DNA of 64,000 nt from Tuctoria greenei (GCA_036927565.1 JAYESD010000005.1:97442301-97506300); one strand, 5' to 3'. Positions 30,443-43,311 are shown, counted from the stretch's first letter. A program made the numbers and translations. Notes: generated from the sequence alone by a model not told the origin.

Positions 30443-33106
30443 TGAAGCGTTCCGACCCTTAAGATCACAAGTAAACATGTAATATTATTACCAAAAATAG
30501 AGTTTGGTACATAATATTAAATACAAGCAGAACCACAACCATACATAGCTTTATTTCAACGGCATAGCCTTATGGATAAACACTATAACGGCTAGCAACA
30601 TAGCTATAATAGTCGACAACAGGACTAGTAGCTCTGCTTCATCCAATCCACTACACATGACTTGGCTTCGGACGCTACCCTACTCGAAATGCTCCGGCAC
30701 GAAGTCAGGATCCTCTAAAAAAAACACATCAACAACATTTGAGTACAAAAATACTCAACAAGCTCCACCTCGCCCTACGAGAGGGGATTAAAGCAGTTAT
30801 AAATGCAATGCATAAAATAAAGAACAATGCAGCCTAATGCAAGCTAATGCAACCACACTTCTCTACCCAAGACATCTCTCAACTCAAACTCACAGAAGGA
30901 GGTTTTCTAGTTGTTAGGACCACACCATAACCTGCCCTATGCCGAGGACACGGCCGTCCGAATGGGTTTTACACTCTGCAGAGGTTGTACACTTTACCCA
31001 CACGCACGGGCCATCGAAGACAACCCGTCATAACTGACACTCAGTCGAAACATCACCCAAACCTGTCATCCCAAACCCTGTGTCATGACATATCTCAATA
31101 TAATCTCAGCATAAATCTCTCTCTCTCTCTCTCCACTGTGGATGACTATCGGGCTAGCCACCGGGATTAGGCTAAGCCCCGCCCATACAAGGGCATGTGA
31201 TCGTACTGAAGGAAGCTAGGTGAGATGTCAAAACAACTTGGTCCTTAAGGCTCACCAGGGCAGCCTCCATACTCAACACACGAGTCTACCCTCATGATAG
31301 AACCTGTCGTAAATCTACCATCACGGTAGCACTTACACTAGCACTAACCCATCTGCCCCGGTCACAACTCATACTCTCATCACCCATACAACAACACAAG
31401 GAGAATTATCGTCATGTATAATCTCATCATAACAATATGCAAGAATAAAAGGTAATATGGCTTCCCTCTGTCCCTCAACTATCTCACGAGCAACAAATGC
31501 AAGGACATAATCTACTGGCCACAAAGGATGAATCTCACATAGGAACAATATGGTCAAAAGGGGTCAGTGGAACTTGCCTTCGCTACCGTCGACTGCGTCG
31601 TTCTCCTGATCAGCTGGCCCCTTCGGGTTCTCTTCCGGGACTAGGTTTGTTCCGCAGCGCGCACATAAGTAATCATACAAACAATAAATCCACACATCAT
31701 ACCAATTTAGTCGTATTAAATAGATTATGATTTTATGTGAATTTTAGAAAAAGAATCAGGTTAATCGGAGGTCGTATGAATGAGATATGGATTTTATAAA
31801 GTGAGAACTAAGTTAATTTCGAAAATGAATTTACAAGGTTATGGGCTAATGGGCTGTATCTTCTGGTTTTACGGTAGTGGCCAATGCCTGGTTAGCTGAA
31901 CCGTTACCCAGCAAGGAACGGCAGCAGCTTCGTCTTCCTCTGGCCACTTTCCCTGTTTCTCTTTCTGCTTCCATGGAGGGTCACTGGAACTCAAATTGGC
32001 AGAGGAAATCAGGAGAGAGAACGGACAGGGAGGAGGGGAAATGACTGCAGCTCTATGACTCGTCTGGTTGAGACATCAATTTGGAGAGGGGTCCAGAGGA
32101 ATGGAGCTACTTCGGAGGACGGTGGTCGGGAGGAACACCCATGGCGCCTGGAGTTCGCGAAGGGGAAGGGGAAGAGGGGAAGGATGGCAGATGCTCACCT
32201 GCGCGGTCACGTGGTTGCTCAGCGCTGCTGCAAGGGGGAGGTGCTCTCCAGGAGCTCGGCGGGCCGGCGGCTTTATAGGCGGTCCAACAGTGGTAGGCGG
32301 CCGAGTTTGCGGACATGAAGTAAATTTTTGTCGCCCGATGCGTCGCGACATCCGTGCAGCACGTGCACGAAAAGCCGGGTCAGGCGGCCCCTACTGCGCT
32401 GTGCTTGCCCGACAGGTCACGTCGTCCGGCCGCGCAGTGTCCCGCGCAAGAGGACGCTCGCCGTCCGGCTTCCTCGTCTCGATGCGAATGAATGAGGTAG
32501 ATGGCAGGTCATTTCAAGGGCATGCAGTGCACAACGTCTCAGGAGTCTTCTAGGTGAGCTAGACGGAACAAAGAGAGAAGGGAGGTGAGCTTCACCACTG
32601 CCATGGAATATTTGTTGCTGCTGTTTAGTAGAGTACAGGGTACAGGGTGCTGTTCTTGGCCAGGAGGAATGAATGGTGCGCGGGGTAAACGTCTGGTTTG
32701 TTCGGGCGTCCTCCAGAAACATGGAGATGGAGGCAGGGTGCCTGGCTCTGCCATGCTTGCACACGATGTGCTGCTGCTGCTGTTTGGCTGGAGGAAGAAG
32801 AAAGATACAAGGGTACTTTTGTGATTTAGAGAAAGGTGGAGGGGGTGGGTGGAAATTGGCATGAGCAGGTGGGCAGGTCTGGTGCACGGGGAGATGATGT
32901 GTTGGCTGATAATGGGTGCCCAGTTGATCAGGGCGTGTGTTCAAGGCTTTATTTAATCTTTACCTTTTCTTTTTTTCTTTAACTTTCTTTATATTTATTA
33001 ATACCTCTCTCTTGAGAGTGCAATTATATTGTTGTACACGAATACCATTGGTGATTGATCAAGTAAGCGTGCTTAATTATATTGCAAAAAAAATTAGGAT
33101 GTTACA
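30443..33106 (-). repeat. 3' LTR of the Tekay-like element
   Basis: It runs from TGAAGCGTTCCGACCC to TTAGGATGTTACA on the plus strand. It contains a GC-rich block (about 32060-32560) that yields spurious long open frames in several phases, and a (CT)n run at about 31115-31132. The adjacent plus-strand GACCTACCCCACTT is the complement of the polypurine tract. Confidence 0.85.
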
Positions 33107-33675
33107 GACCTACCCCACTTAGGTGGAATCTCGTCCTCGAGATTCGGCTGGTCTTTGAAAAGATGGGGAAATTCAACACGAAGCGCATCTTCCCTTTCCC
33201 ATGTAGCTTCGGCCTCCGAATGTCTGCTCCACAGTACTCGACAAAGCATGACAGAATTTGTCCGTGTCCTTCGGGTGACGGTATCCAAAATCTTTATTGG
33301 CACCTCCAGATAGCGCAGATCATCTTGTAGGTCTAGGGTATCTCGTACCACTTGTTCTTCTAGAACCCGTAGACATTTTCTTAGTTGGGACACGTGAAAG
33401 ATGTTGTGCACGCCTGACATCTATTCGGGTAGTTGGATCTCATAAGCGACTGACCCTACTCTTTTTAGGATCGGAAATGGACCAATATATCGTGGTGCCA
33501 ACTTTCCACGTACTTGGAATCTGCGCGTGCCACGAATTGGAGACACCTTCAAATACACGTGGTCCCCGACTTCAAAGCTGAGTTCACGCCTTCTTTTGTC
33601 TACGTAGCTTTTCTGGCATGACTGGGCTGCCCTCAAATTTGCCCGGATCTCTACTACCTTATCTTCTACTGCCAT
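33107..33675 (-). pseudogene. Tekay-like integrase C-terminus and chromodomain-like region
   Basis: The minus strand 33675-33421 reads LSFEVGDHVYLKVSPIRGTR, then RYIGPFPILKRVGSVAYEIQ, the integrase GPY/F module. It is followed by HNIFHVSQLRKCLRVLEEQV, then LQDDLRYLEVPIKILDTVTR and VLWSRHSEAEATWEREDALR, the chromodomain-like C-terminus of this lineage, thought to guide integration to heterochromatin. A TAG at about 33421-33423 separates the two parts. Confidence 0.85.
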
Positions 33676-33717
33676 AATGAATTCTGGTCGCTCTATAATG
33701 CGGTCTCCAACCTCTGA

Positions 33718-34511
33718 TCACATTAGCGGAGCCCGACACTTCCTTCCATAGAGAGCTTCAAAAGGTGACATCTTAATACTAGTTTGATAGCTGTTGTTAT
33801 AGGAAAACTCAGCATAAGGTAAACTATCTTCCCAATCTTTGCCATAGGTGAGAACGGCAGCTCTCAACATGTCCTCTAGAATTTGGTTGATCCTTTCTGT
33901 CTGACCATCAGTCCGAGGGTGATAAGCCGAGCTGAAATCCAACTTAGTTTCAAGTGCTTTTTGTAGACTCCTCCAAAATCTCGATGTGAACTGGGTACCT
34001 CTATCTGAGACTATCCTTGAGGGCACTCCGTGTAGCTTCACAATACGGTCTATGTACAACTTGGCCAACTTTTCTCCATCGTGGGTAGTGCATACAGGAA
34101 TAAAGTGTGCGACCTTGGTGAGACAGTCGACCACTACCCATACTGAATCATTGCCATTCTTGGTCCTTGGTAACCCAGTGATGAAATCCATACCTACTTC
34201 ATCCCATTTCCAAACCGGAATCGGTAGAGGCTGTAGTAGGCCACTTGGCTTTTGATGTTCCACCTTTACTCTCTGACACACATCACAACATGCCACAAAT
34301 TTAGCTATGTCGCCTTTTATACCAATCCACCAATACTTTTGCTTAAGATCCACATACATCTTAGTTCCTCAAGGATGAATAGAGTATGCAGAGTTATGAG
34401 CTTCATCCATAATGGTATTCCAATAATGACCTTGTGAAGGCACACACAAACATTTCTTGAACCATAATATTCCATCTCTATCGACTCTAAAGTCTGGAGC
34501 TTTTCCTTCAC
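33718..34511 (-). pseudogene. Tekay-like integrase core
   Basis: CCDVCQRVK supplies the Cys pair of the HHCC zinc finger. The DDE core follows: EVGMDFITGLP (first Asp), IVSDRGTQFTSRFW (second Asp), SSAYHPRTDGQTERINQILE (with the catalytic Glu region). It then reads AEFSYNNSYQTSIKMSPFEA and LYGRKCRAPL. The domain is open from about 34359 to 33718. Confidence 0.85.
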
Positions 34512-35164
34512 CAGTATGTATCTTGATCTCCATCAACTTCTCATCCTCAGGTTGAGCCTTCTGGATTTGGTCATCTAGAATAGGATGAACACTAAGATTG
34601 TAGTTTTACGAGTGAGGTACCACACTTAGGTTCAACCTCATCATCTCATCACACTATTGTGGTACTTGAGTCACCAAGTGATGACAGTATGCTTTCCGAC
34701 TGAGAGCATCAGCTACCACATTTGCTTTCCCCAGGTGGTAGTGGATTTCCAAATCATAATCCTTTATTAGATCCAACCATCTCCATTGCCTTAGGTTGAG
34801 GACAAGCTAGGTAAAGATATACTTAAGACTCTTGTGGTCCATGTAGATCTCACACTTGTTACCGATCAGGTAGTGCCCCAAATCTTAAGAGCATGCACTA
34901 CTGCTGCCAATTCCAAATCATGAGTCAGGTAGTTTGTTCATGTGGCCTTAACTGACGAGAGGCATAGGATACCACTCGTCCTTCTTGCATTAGCACACAC
35001 CCTAGGCCATGCCTAGAAGCATCACAATAAATGACAAAGCTCTTGTGAATGTCGGATAGGACTAAGACAGGGGCTGTTGTGAGTCTCTCCTTCAATTCAC
35101 AAAAACTCCGCTCACATGCTTCAGTCCATACAAACTTCTTGTCCTTCCTGAGAAGCTCAGTCAT
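34512..35164 (-). pseudogene. Tekay-like RNase H
   Basis: The minus strand gives FVWTEACERSFCELKERLTT, then FVIYCDASRHGLGCVLMQEG (first catalytic Asp) and VVSYASRQLRPHE. After stops, degraded sequence continues toward the integrase zinc finger. Confidence 0.75.
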
Positions 35165-35167
35165 GGG

Positions 35168-36031
35168 TCATTCTAGCTTGGAGAATCCTTCAATGAACCT
35201 TCTATAATAGCCCGCCATACTAAGAAAACTACGGATCTCTGAGACTGATGTTGGTTGCTTCCAAGATGATACTGCTTTGACCTTTTTTGGATCAACTGCC
35301 ACTCCTTCAGTTGTGAGCACATGCCCAAGGAATCTTAATTTTTGCAACCAAAATTCACATTTACTAAACCGGGCATAAAGTTGATGGCTCCTGAGTCGGT
35401 CCAAAAAAACACGCAAGTTTTGCGCGTGCTCTTCCTCACTTCGTGAATATACCAAGATGTCATCGATGAAGACAACAACAAACTTATCCAGCTCTTGCAT
35501 GAACACTCGGTTCATCAGGTTCATGAAGTAGGCAGGGGCATTGGTTAATCCAAAAGACATTACTGTGAACTCGTATTGTCCATAGCGAGTCACGAATGTT
35601 GTCTTGGGTATATCTTCAGGTTTAATCCTCACTTGATGATACCCAGACCTTAAATCAATCTTCTAAAAGAACTTGGCCCCCTTTAACTGGTCAAATAGGT
35701 CATCAATTCGAGGTAGAGGATACTTGTTCTTGATGGTTACTGCATTAAGAGCTCGGTAATCCACACAGAGCCTCTTACTTCCATCCTTTTTCTCTACGAA
35801 GAGGATTGGTGCGCCCCATGGTGATGCACTAGGCCTTATATATCCTTTCTCTTGCAGCTCATCTAACTGTTTCTTTAACTCCGCCAGTTCTGGGGCTGCC
35901 ATCTTGTAAGGTCTCTTAGCTATTGGGGCAGTTTCAGGGACTAGGTCAATGAAAAACTCCACTTCCCTTTCTGGTGGCATGCCCGGTAATTCCTCAGGGA
36001 ACACATCAACATACACCTTAATTACTGGCAC
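35168..36031 (-). pseudogene. Tekay-like reverse transcriptase
   Basis: Motifs in order: VFPEELPGMPPEREVEFFID, RPYKMAAPELAELKKQLDEL, GAPILFVEKKDGSKRLCVDY, YPLPRIDDLFDQLKGAKFF, a stop near 35660, then FVTRYGQYEFTVMSFGLTNA, FVVVFIDDILVYSRSEEEHA (catalytic Asp pair) and KVKAVSSWKQPTSVSEIRSF. Confidence 0.9.
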
Positions 36032-36043
36032 TTCTTGGGGTGT

Positions 36044-36475
36044 TTATGCCTTTATGTGATTAATTACCGGCTCAGATAGGCTAGACTTCATGTGACAGGT
36101 GACAATCTTTCCTTCATGGTTTGTCACTGTCACTACCCTCTGTGCACAAGCTCTGCTCCCGTTGTACTTGGCTAACCAATCCATACCAAGGATCACATCT
36201 ATCCCATGGGAGTCAAGCACTATTAGGTTAACCAAGAATACTACCCCACTTAGGTTTAAAGGGATGTTGTTAACTCCTAAGTGGCAGGGTATATAACTTC
36301 CCAGTGACCGGCTTATTAAGGGCCTCTTAAGGGATACCGTAGATATATCATGTGTCTCTACGAAGTGTGATGCACCAGAATCAAATAATACTGAAGCTAA
36401 AATTGATTGAACCAAGAACTCACCAAGTAGAACTCCTGATGTTGCATCTGCCTCCTCGGCGTAGACATGGTTCAC
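36044..36475 (-). pseudogene. Tekay-like aspartic protease
   Basis: ASVLFDSGASHF carries the active-site DSG. DVILGMDWLAKYNG is the conserved C-terminal protease motif. The frame is open from about 36475 to 36044 and then hits a stop before RT. Confidence 0.85.
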
Positions 36476-37695
36476 TGTGGCCTTTCCAAATGATTGTTGG
36501 GTCCTTGATGGTGCTCCACGGTTACCTCCAACCGGTTGCCTTGGTCCATTAACAGAGTTGGAGACGACGGATGGTGCTGGCTTGTTCTTGTAAGGGCAGT
36601 TAATGGCAATGTGGCCAGGCTCACGACAGCTGAAGCAAATCCTCTGGTCATGTGTGTGACTGACTCCAGACTACTGAGGGCGGAAGGATCCCTGGGGTTT
36701 AGCAGGCTGCACTAGTTGCTTGAAGCTAGTAGTTGGTGCCTTGTAGGATACACCACTTTGACACATCTGTCCAGAATGAGTAGGTTGGTGGGTCTTCTGC
36801 ATAAAGTAAGCTGGCTGTTGGGTCCTCTGTCCTAAATAAGTAGGTTGAATAGTCCTTTGAAACTTCGACTTCTGGAACACCTTCTTCCCCTCAAATTTCC
36901 TTTTCTTTTCCTAAAGCTCATCCTCTATGTTCTTTTGCTTGGTGATAGCCATGTTGACCATGGTACTAAAATCTGGATAGACAGATGCTTCCAGAAACTT
37001 CTTGATCTCAGTGTTTATACCGCGAAGGAAGGCTTCCTGTTTCTTCTCTTATGTATCAACCGCATGAGGGTCATAACGGGATAATCCAGTGAACTTATGC
37101 AGATACTCTGTTACAGTCAAGCCCTTCTGCTTAAGGTTCATGAACTCTTCCTTCTTCATCTTCACAATGCTACTGGGATGTGGGGCTCCCTAAATAACTT
37201 CACAAAGTCATCCGAAATCATGGTCTTGACGTCTGCATGCATTTCTCTGTAGCTGTGCCACCATGCTAAAGCAGGTCCTCTCAGCTGTTGGACTGCAAGT
37301 AGAACCTTATCTTGCTCATTAGCATGGACCACCTCAAGTTTCATCTCAATCTCTCTTAACCAGTCATCTGCCTCAACGGGGTCCTCAGATCCAGCAAACT
37401 TGGGTGGGTTCATCCTGTTGAAGTCCGCGATCTGGTGATTGTTCTGAGGCGCTGGCTGGCGGTTGTTGATGCCATTGTTGCCCTGAATAGCAAGTGTGTT
37501 CGCCAGCATCTCAAGGAGTCGAGTTTGGCAGTCCAAAATGGCAGTCAGGTCATAGGCTGGTGCATGTGGGGCTGGTGGGACAGGTGCACTCTCCGCTGTC
37601 TCATGATCGTGCAGCGCAGACGGTATCTCACGCAGTCCTTGTTCCGCCTCGTGTCTGTTCCTGACTCGGCTCGAGCGGCAAGACATCTGCGACAT
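36476..37695 (-). pseudogene. Tekay-like gag with zinc knuckle
   Basis: The gag core reads FNRMNPPKFAGSEDPVEADD, WLREIEMKLEVVHANEQDKV and LAVQQLRGPALAWWHSYREM, ending about 37162 with FREPHIPVAL. Beyond several frame breaks, a C-x2-C-x4-H-x4-C knuckle (RICFSCREPGHIAINCPYK) lies at about 36585-36645. The N-terminal 60 residues are low-complexity and Ala/Pro-rich. Confidence 0.8.
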
Positions 37696-38045
37696 GGAAA
37701 GCGTGGGGTTTAGATTATATTTACTAGGGTATGTTGATGTAAATATTAATTAGTATTATTATTATCTTACTATTTTTTTATTATTAATTTATGTATGTGT
37801 ATGTATATATATATATATATATACACATATTAATTTAGTAATATATAAGTATATACTTTTATACCATACAAACCACACAAACATCAAAAACTGCAAACAA
37901 CACACCAAACATTCATTCATTCAAGCAAACGGGTACATGGTACATTGGGCATGTCGTCCCTAAGTCCGTCCCCTTAAGGGTCAGCCGGGACCTCTGCCTG
38001 ACTACTAGGTCCTACATCTTGGTCCTCGGGGTCTTCGTTGGTCCC
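37696..38045. other. AT-rich spacer between the extra ORF and gag
   Basis: No gene. It contains a (TA)n run at about 37804-37822 and TATT-rich sequence, followed by non-coding DNA up to 38045. Confidence 0.55.
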
Positions 38046-38844
38046 TCAGGGTGATGTTGGAGCAGTGGGTAGTACAGGCTCACAAATCCTCCTTTGAGGG
38101 TTCGACAACGGGTACACCGGAGTTCCTTCCAGCACAAGCGGTTCAGCCATTTCACAAGCCTGACGATCCTTGCGCTTGGCTTGGTCTATGAGGTAGACAC
38201 CTCTGAGGAGCTGGCTATGGCGGTCGGCCTGCTCCCTAAGGTTCTCCTCTGCCAAGGCGACACGACTTTCGGCGCCCGCAACACGGGCCTCAGACTGCGC
38301 TAAGGCTAGCTTAGCCTTTTGCCAACGCGTCTCCTAGGTCTCCGCACGCTTGACGAGGGTCTTCACACGCTGGTTCAACTGGTCGCACATATCATCTAGG
38401 CTCAATAAATAGCCTGACATGGCAACAACGGTGGGGTCATCCTCGGTTGATCCAAGGCTTTCAAGGTTGCGGATCCTTAGCCATCCCAGCAGGACGACTA
38501 CGATCCAGCGGTGGAAAGTACTTCATGGGCGTGGAACCTAGGTGCCAGTCGAACATGTGGCACATGTACTTCAAAGATTTGCGGGCCACAAGTTGGCAAG
38601 TGTTTTTCATGCGGCATCCAGTGGTGGTGATGTTCCATGGCTTCATCTCCAGGAACCTGTCACTGGCGCTGACAGTGACCTCACAGCTTTCAGTGCCATT
38701 CTCCACGAACTCGTGACCCACGTACTCCGGACGGTCCGAAATACCGAGTCGCACCGTGGCGGCATGGAGCACCTTGGGGAAGCCATCTTCGTTGATGCAG
38801 AAGGTGGTGATACGGTCGTCAGACATCTGGCTTAAACAATGCAC
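38046..38844 (-). pseudogene. Extra sense ORF upstream of gag in the Tekay-like element
   Basis: Reading on the minus strand, MSDDRITTFCINEDGFPKVL begins near 38826, followed by LGISDRPEYVGHEFVENGTE, SASDRFLEMKPWNITTTGCR, LVARKSLKYMCHMFDWHLGS and TPMKYFPPLDRSRPA. After frame breaks, an Ala/Glu/Arg-rich coiled-coil segment (LAEENLREQADRHSQLLRGV, then QAKRKDRQACEMAEPL) runs to 38046. The two parts look like one protein of about 250 residues. I recall similar ORFs in other grass gypsy elements but know no function for them. Confidence 0.55.
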
Positions 38845-38965
38845 GAGGGTTAGATGAGAGCAAAACCTATCACTAAGGTCCTACGTTCAAGGGTCCTACA
38901 GAAAAACCATTCTAGGGTCTCCTACAGTCACCTACGCCCTAGGGTTCGCATCCTATAGCCAAGTA

Positions 38966-38979
38966 TGGCTCTGATACCA
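38966..38979 (-). other. Primer-binding site of the Tekay-like element
   Basis: The minus strand reads TGGTATCAGAGCCA three bases from the LTR edge, an exact match to the usual initiator-tRNA-Met primer site. Confidence 0.9.
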
Positions 38980-38981
38980 CT

Positions 38982-41649
38982 TGAAGCGTCCCGACCCTTA
39001 AGATCGGAAGTAAACATATAATATTATTACCAAAAACAGAGTTCGGTACATAATATTACAATACAAGCGGAACCACAACCATACATAGCTTTATTTTAAC
39101 GGCATAGCCTTATGGATAAACACTATAACAGCTAGCAACATAGCTATAATAGTCGACAACAGGACTAGTAGCTCCATGTCATCCAATCCGCCACACGTGA
39201 CTTGGGTGCGGACGCGACCCTACTCGAAATCTTCCGGCACGAAGTCAGGATCCTCTGAAAAAAAAACATATCAACAACATTTGAGTACAAAAGTACTCAA
39301 CAAGCTCCACCTCACCCTACGGGAGGGGATTAAAGCAGTTAGAAATGCAATGCATAAAATAAAGAACAATGCAGCCTAATGCAAGCTAATGCAACCACAC
39401 TTCTCTACCCAAGACATCTCTCAACTCAAACTCACAGAAGGAGGTTTTCTAGTTGTTAGGAACACACCATAACTTGCCCTATGCCGAGGACACGGCCGTC
39501 CGAACGGGTTTTACACTCTGCAGAGGTTGTACACTTTACCCACACGCATGGGCCATCAAAGACAACCCGTCATAACTGACACCCAGTCGAAACATCACCC
39601 AAACCAGTCGTCCCAAACCCCGTGTCATGACATATCTCAATATAATCTCAGCACAAATCTCTCTCCCTCACTCCACCGTGGACGACTGTCAGGCTAGCCA
39701 CCGGGATTAGGCTAAGCCCCGCCCATACAGGGGCATGTGGTTGTACTGAAGGAAGCTAGGTGAGATGTCAAAACAACTCGGTCCTTAAGGCTCACCAGGG
39801 CAGCCTCCATACTCAACACACGAGTCTACCCTCATGATAGAACTCGTCGTAAGTCTACCACCACGGTAGCACTTACACTAGCACTAACCTGTTTGCCCCG
39901 GTCACAACTCATACTCTCACCACCCATACAACAACACAAGGAGCATTATCATCATGTATAATCTCATCATAACAATATGCAAGAATAAAAGGTAATATGA
40001 CTTCCCTCTATCCCTCAACTATCTCACGAGCAACAAATGCAAGGACCTAATCTACTCGCCACAAAGTATGAATCTCACATAGGAACAATATGGTCAAAAA
40101 GGGTCAGTGGAACTTGCCTTCGCTACTGTCGACTGCGTCGTTCTCCTGATCAGCTGGCCCCTTCGGGTTCTCTTCCGGGACTGGGTCTGTTCCGCAGTGC
40201 GCACATAAGTAATCATACAAACAATAAATCCACACATCAATACATCATACCAATTTAGTTGTATTAAATATATTATGATTTTATGTGAATTTTAGAAAAA
40301 GAACCAGGTTAATCGGAGGTCGTATGATTGAGATATGGATTTTATAAAGTGAGAACTAAGTTAATTTCAAAAATGAATTTACAAGGTTATGGGCTAATGG
40401 GCTGTAGCTTCTGGTTTTACGGTAGTGGCCAAGGCCTGGTTAGCTGAACCGTTACCCAGCAAGGAACGGCAGCAGCTTCGTCTTCCTCTGGCCACTTTCC
40501 CTGTTTCTCTTTCTGCTTCCATGGAGGGTCACTGGAACTCAAATTGGCAGGGGAAATCAGGGGAGAGAACGGACAGGGAGGAGGGGAAAATGACTGCAGC
40601 GCTATGACTCGTCTGGTTGAGACATCAATTTGGGGAGGGGCCCGGAGGAATGGAGCTACTTCGGAGGACGACGGTCGGGAGGAACACCCATGGCGCCTGG
40701 AGTTCGCGAAGGGGAAGGGGAAGAGGGGAAGGATGGCAGATGCTCACCTGCGCGGTCACGTGGTTGCTCGGCGCTGCTGCAAGGGGGAGGTGCTCTCCAG
40801 GAGCTCGGCGGGCCGGCGGCTTTATAGGCGGTCCAACGGTGGTAGGCGGCCGACTTCGCGGACGCGAAGTAAATTTGTGTCGCCCGACGTGTCGCGACAT
40901 CCGTGCAGCACGCGCATGAAAAGTCGGGTCAGGCGGCCCCTACTGCGCTGTGCTTGCCCGACGGGTCATGTCGTCCGGCCGTGCAGTGTCCCACGCGAGA
41001 GGACGCTCACCGTCTGGCTTCCTCGTCGCGATGCGAATGAAGGAGGTAGATGGCAGGTCATTTCAAGGGCATGCAGTGCACAGCGTCTCGGGAGTCTTCT
41101 AGGTGAGCTAGACGGAACAAAGAGAGAAGGGAGGTGAGCTTCACCACTGTCATGGAATATTTGTTGCTGCTGTTTAGTAGAGTATAGGGTACAGGGTGCT
41201 GTTCTTGGCTAGGAGGAATGGATGGTGCGCGGGGTAAACGTCTGGTTTTTTCGGGCGTCCTCCAGAAACATGGAGATGGAGGTAGGGTGCCTGGCTCTGC
41301 CATGCTTGCACACGATGTGCTGCTGCTGCTGTTTGGCTGGAGGAAGAAGAAAGATACAAGGGTATTTTTGTGATTTAGAGAAAGGTGGAGGGGTGGGTGG
41401 AAATTGGCATGAGCAGGTGGGCAGGTCTGGTGCACGGGGAGATGACGTGTTGGCTGATAATGGGTGCCCAGTTGATCAGGGCGTGTGTTCAAGACTTTAT
41501 TTAATATTTATCTTTTTTTTCTTTCACTTTCTTTATATTTATTAATACCTCTCTCTTGAGAGTGTAATTATATTGTTTTACATGAATACCATTGATGATT
41601 GATCATGTAAGCGTGCTTAACTATATTGCAAAAAAATTAGGATGTTGTA
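38982..41649 (-). repeat. 5' LTR of the Tekay-like element
   Basis: It is colinear with 30443-33106. It differs mainly by transitions and by a few indels, such as an extra AATACATC near 40240. Confidence 0.85.
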
Positions 41650-41654
41650 GAACG

Positions 41655-42936
41655 CTTTCCCAATGGACCTTCTGATGGTTCTGAATATGGTGAGTTAGGA
41701 GGAACTGGTATGTCAGAGTGAATCATTGGAGAAGGTGTCTGATCAAGCAAGAATGGGATCGAATTCCAATCTCCAACCTGCTTTATCTTGGCTCCTCGCC
41801 GTAGTGCTGCTAAGACAACAGAGTCTGTTGAATCTCTTTCTACAACAGGTGTTTCGTCTAGTTTCTCTGTCAAGTTTTTCTCGTTCCTCTGTCTTTGCTG
41901 ATCTGAATATTGAATAATCAGTGGATCTTGGTTAGAGTCTTGCACTGATCCTGACGAACTCCAATCCCAGGGTCTGTCCTCTTCAAAAACCACATCCCGT
42001 GCTACGACCAACTTCTTGTGTTCATGGTCGTACATACGATAAGCCTTCTATACACTTTCATATCCTAAAAGCACCATCTGTCTGCTTCTGTCAGATAACT
42101 TGGACACTCTGGGCCCAACAATCTTCACATGAGCAGTACACCCAAATGTGTGCAGATGTTGCACTGGAGGTTTCCTTCCATACCACGCTTCGTAAGGTGT
42201 CATTCCTCTCACACTTTTCGTTGGAGCTCGATTCAACAAGTATACGGCTGTTGTCATAGCTTCTCCCCAGAATCTGGCAGGCATACCCATGCTCTTGAGA
42301 AGGCTCCTTGTCATGCCTACTACTGTTATTTCTGCGTTCAACAACGCCATTGTGTTGGGGTGTGTAGGGTGTTGTTCGAAAGTGCTTAATACCATGATCA
42401 TCACAGTACTTGCGGAACTCATCCGAATTAAACTCACTCCCTCTATCGGTGTGCAATGCCTTGAGCTTAAGACCCTTTTCTAACTCTGCTGCCGCTTGCA
42501 CTTTCTTGACTGCCTGAAAGGCCTCATCCTTATGCTGTAACAGTACTACCCACATGTATCTTGAGAAGTCATCGACCACTAACATGAAGTACTGTTTTCC
42601 ACCAGGTGTGGCTGGCGTGATCGGACCACAAAGATCACCATGTCAGAGCTCAAGTTGTTGTTGTGCCCGATATGCTGACTGAGCTGGGAACGGTGAGCGT
42701 CTCTGTTTTGCGATCATGCAACCATCACAAACTTGATCAACATGCTCAAGTTGTGGCATCCCAACAACCATGTTTTCAGTCGTCAGTGAGCACAATGATC
42801 TGAAATGTATGTGCCCGTACCTCATATGCCAGAACCATGCATCTTCCTTTGCATGTGTGAGCATGCACACTGGCTTTGATGGTTGGATCTTAAGGATGTA
42901 CATCCGGTTGTGAGTCCTTGGTACTCGTGCAAGCAC
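41655..42936 (-). pseudogene. Copia integrase and linker
   Basis: The pre-integrase zinc finger reads AWFWHMRYGHIHFRSL and DQVCDGCMIAKQRRSPFP. After a TGA near 42645 the core continues FMLVVDDFSRYMWVVLLQHK, LKALHTDRGSEFNSDEFRKY, RTTPYTPQHNGVVERRN, a frameshift, then MPARFWGEAMTTAVYLLNRA, TPYEAWYGRKPPVQHLHTFG and VLLGYES. The acidic linker to RT ends at the Tekay-like insertion (SEGPLGKRS). Confidence 0.9.
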
Positions 42937-43005
42937 CTTTCTCTATCTATCCCAAATGGTCATGACACTATCTTCTCCTGTGTACTTGCATCCATTCTCC
43001 TCTAA

Positions 43006-43230
43006 CTACCCAAGACTTATGATGTTGTTCTTCAGCCTTGGAATAAAGTACGCATCAGACAACAGACGGTGCTCATCAGTAACACACTGCATCAGCACAA
43101 CACCTCGTCCACAGATTGCTACTGTTGATCCATCCCCGAACTTCACTTTTCCATGCACAGATTGATCCAGCTCAACAAACCTCTCTGGATTCCCCGTCAT
43201 ATGGTTACTAGCCACTGAATCAAGATACTA
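43006..43230 (-). pseudogene. Copia protease
   Basis: DSVASNHMTGNPERFVELDQ, then VKFGDGSTVAICGRGVVL and DAYFIPRLKNNIISLG. The catalytic motif normally reads D-(S/T)-G-(A/S); here the Gly position is Val. Confidence 0.8.
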
Positions 43231-43311
43231 TGAGATGTTATAGTTGCCCGAGAGCTTGGGGACTAGCTTTTCTTCATTCAGGAACACCTGTTATGACAAG
43301 GTTTCACTCTG

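Larger units (their letters stand above)
30443..41649 (-). mobile_element. Tekay/Del-like Ty3-gypsy element
   Basis: LTRs of about 2.66 kb lie at 30443-33106 (3' LTR) and 38982-41649 (5' LTR), with GAACG duplicated at 30438-30442 and 41650-41654. A tRNA-Met primer-binding site lies beside the 5' LTR. Minus-strand coding order is extra ORF, gag, protease, RT, RNase H, integrase and a chromodomain-like end. The long LTRs, the LRKCLR...LQDDL C-terminus and the domain order place it in the Tekay (Del) chromovirus lineage. Several stops break the frame. Confidence 0.85.

Noticed and set aside
32055..32553. Several overlapping long open frames on both strands, repeated at 40544-41137
   Set aside because: They fall in the GC-rich block shared by both Tekay-like LTRs; multiple phases are open at once and none resembles a protein.
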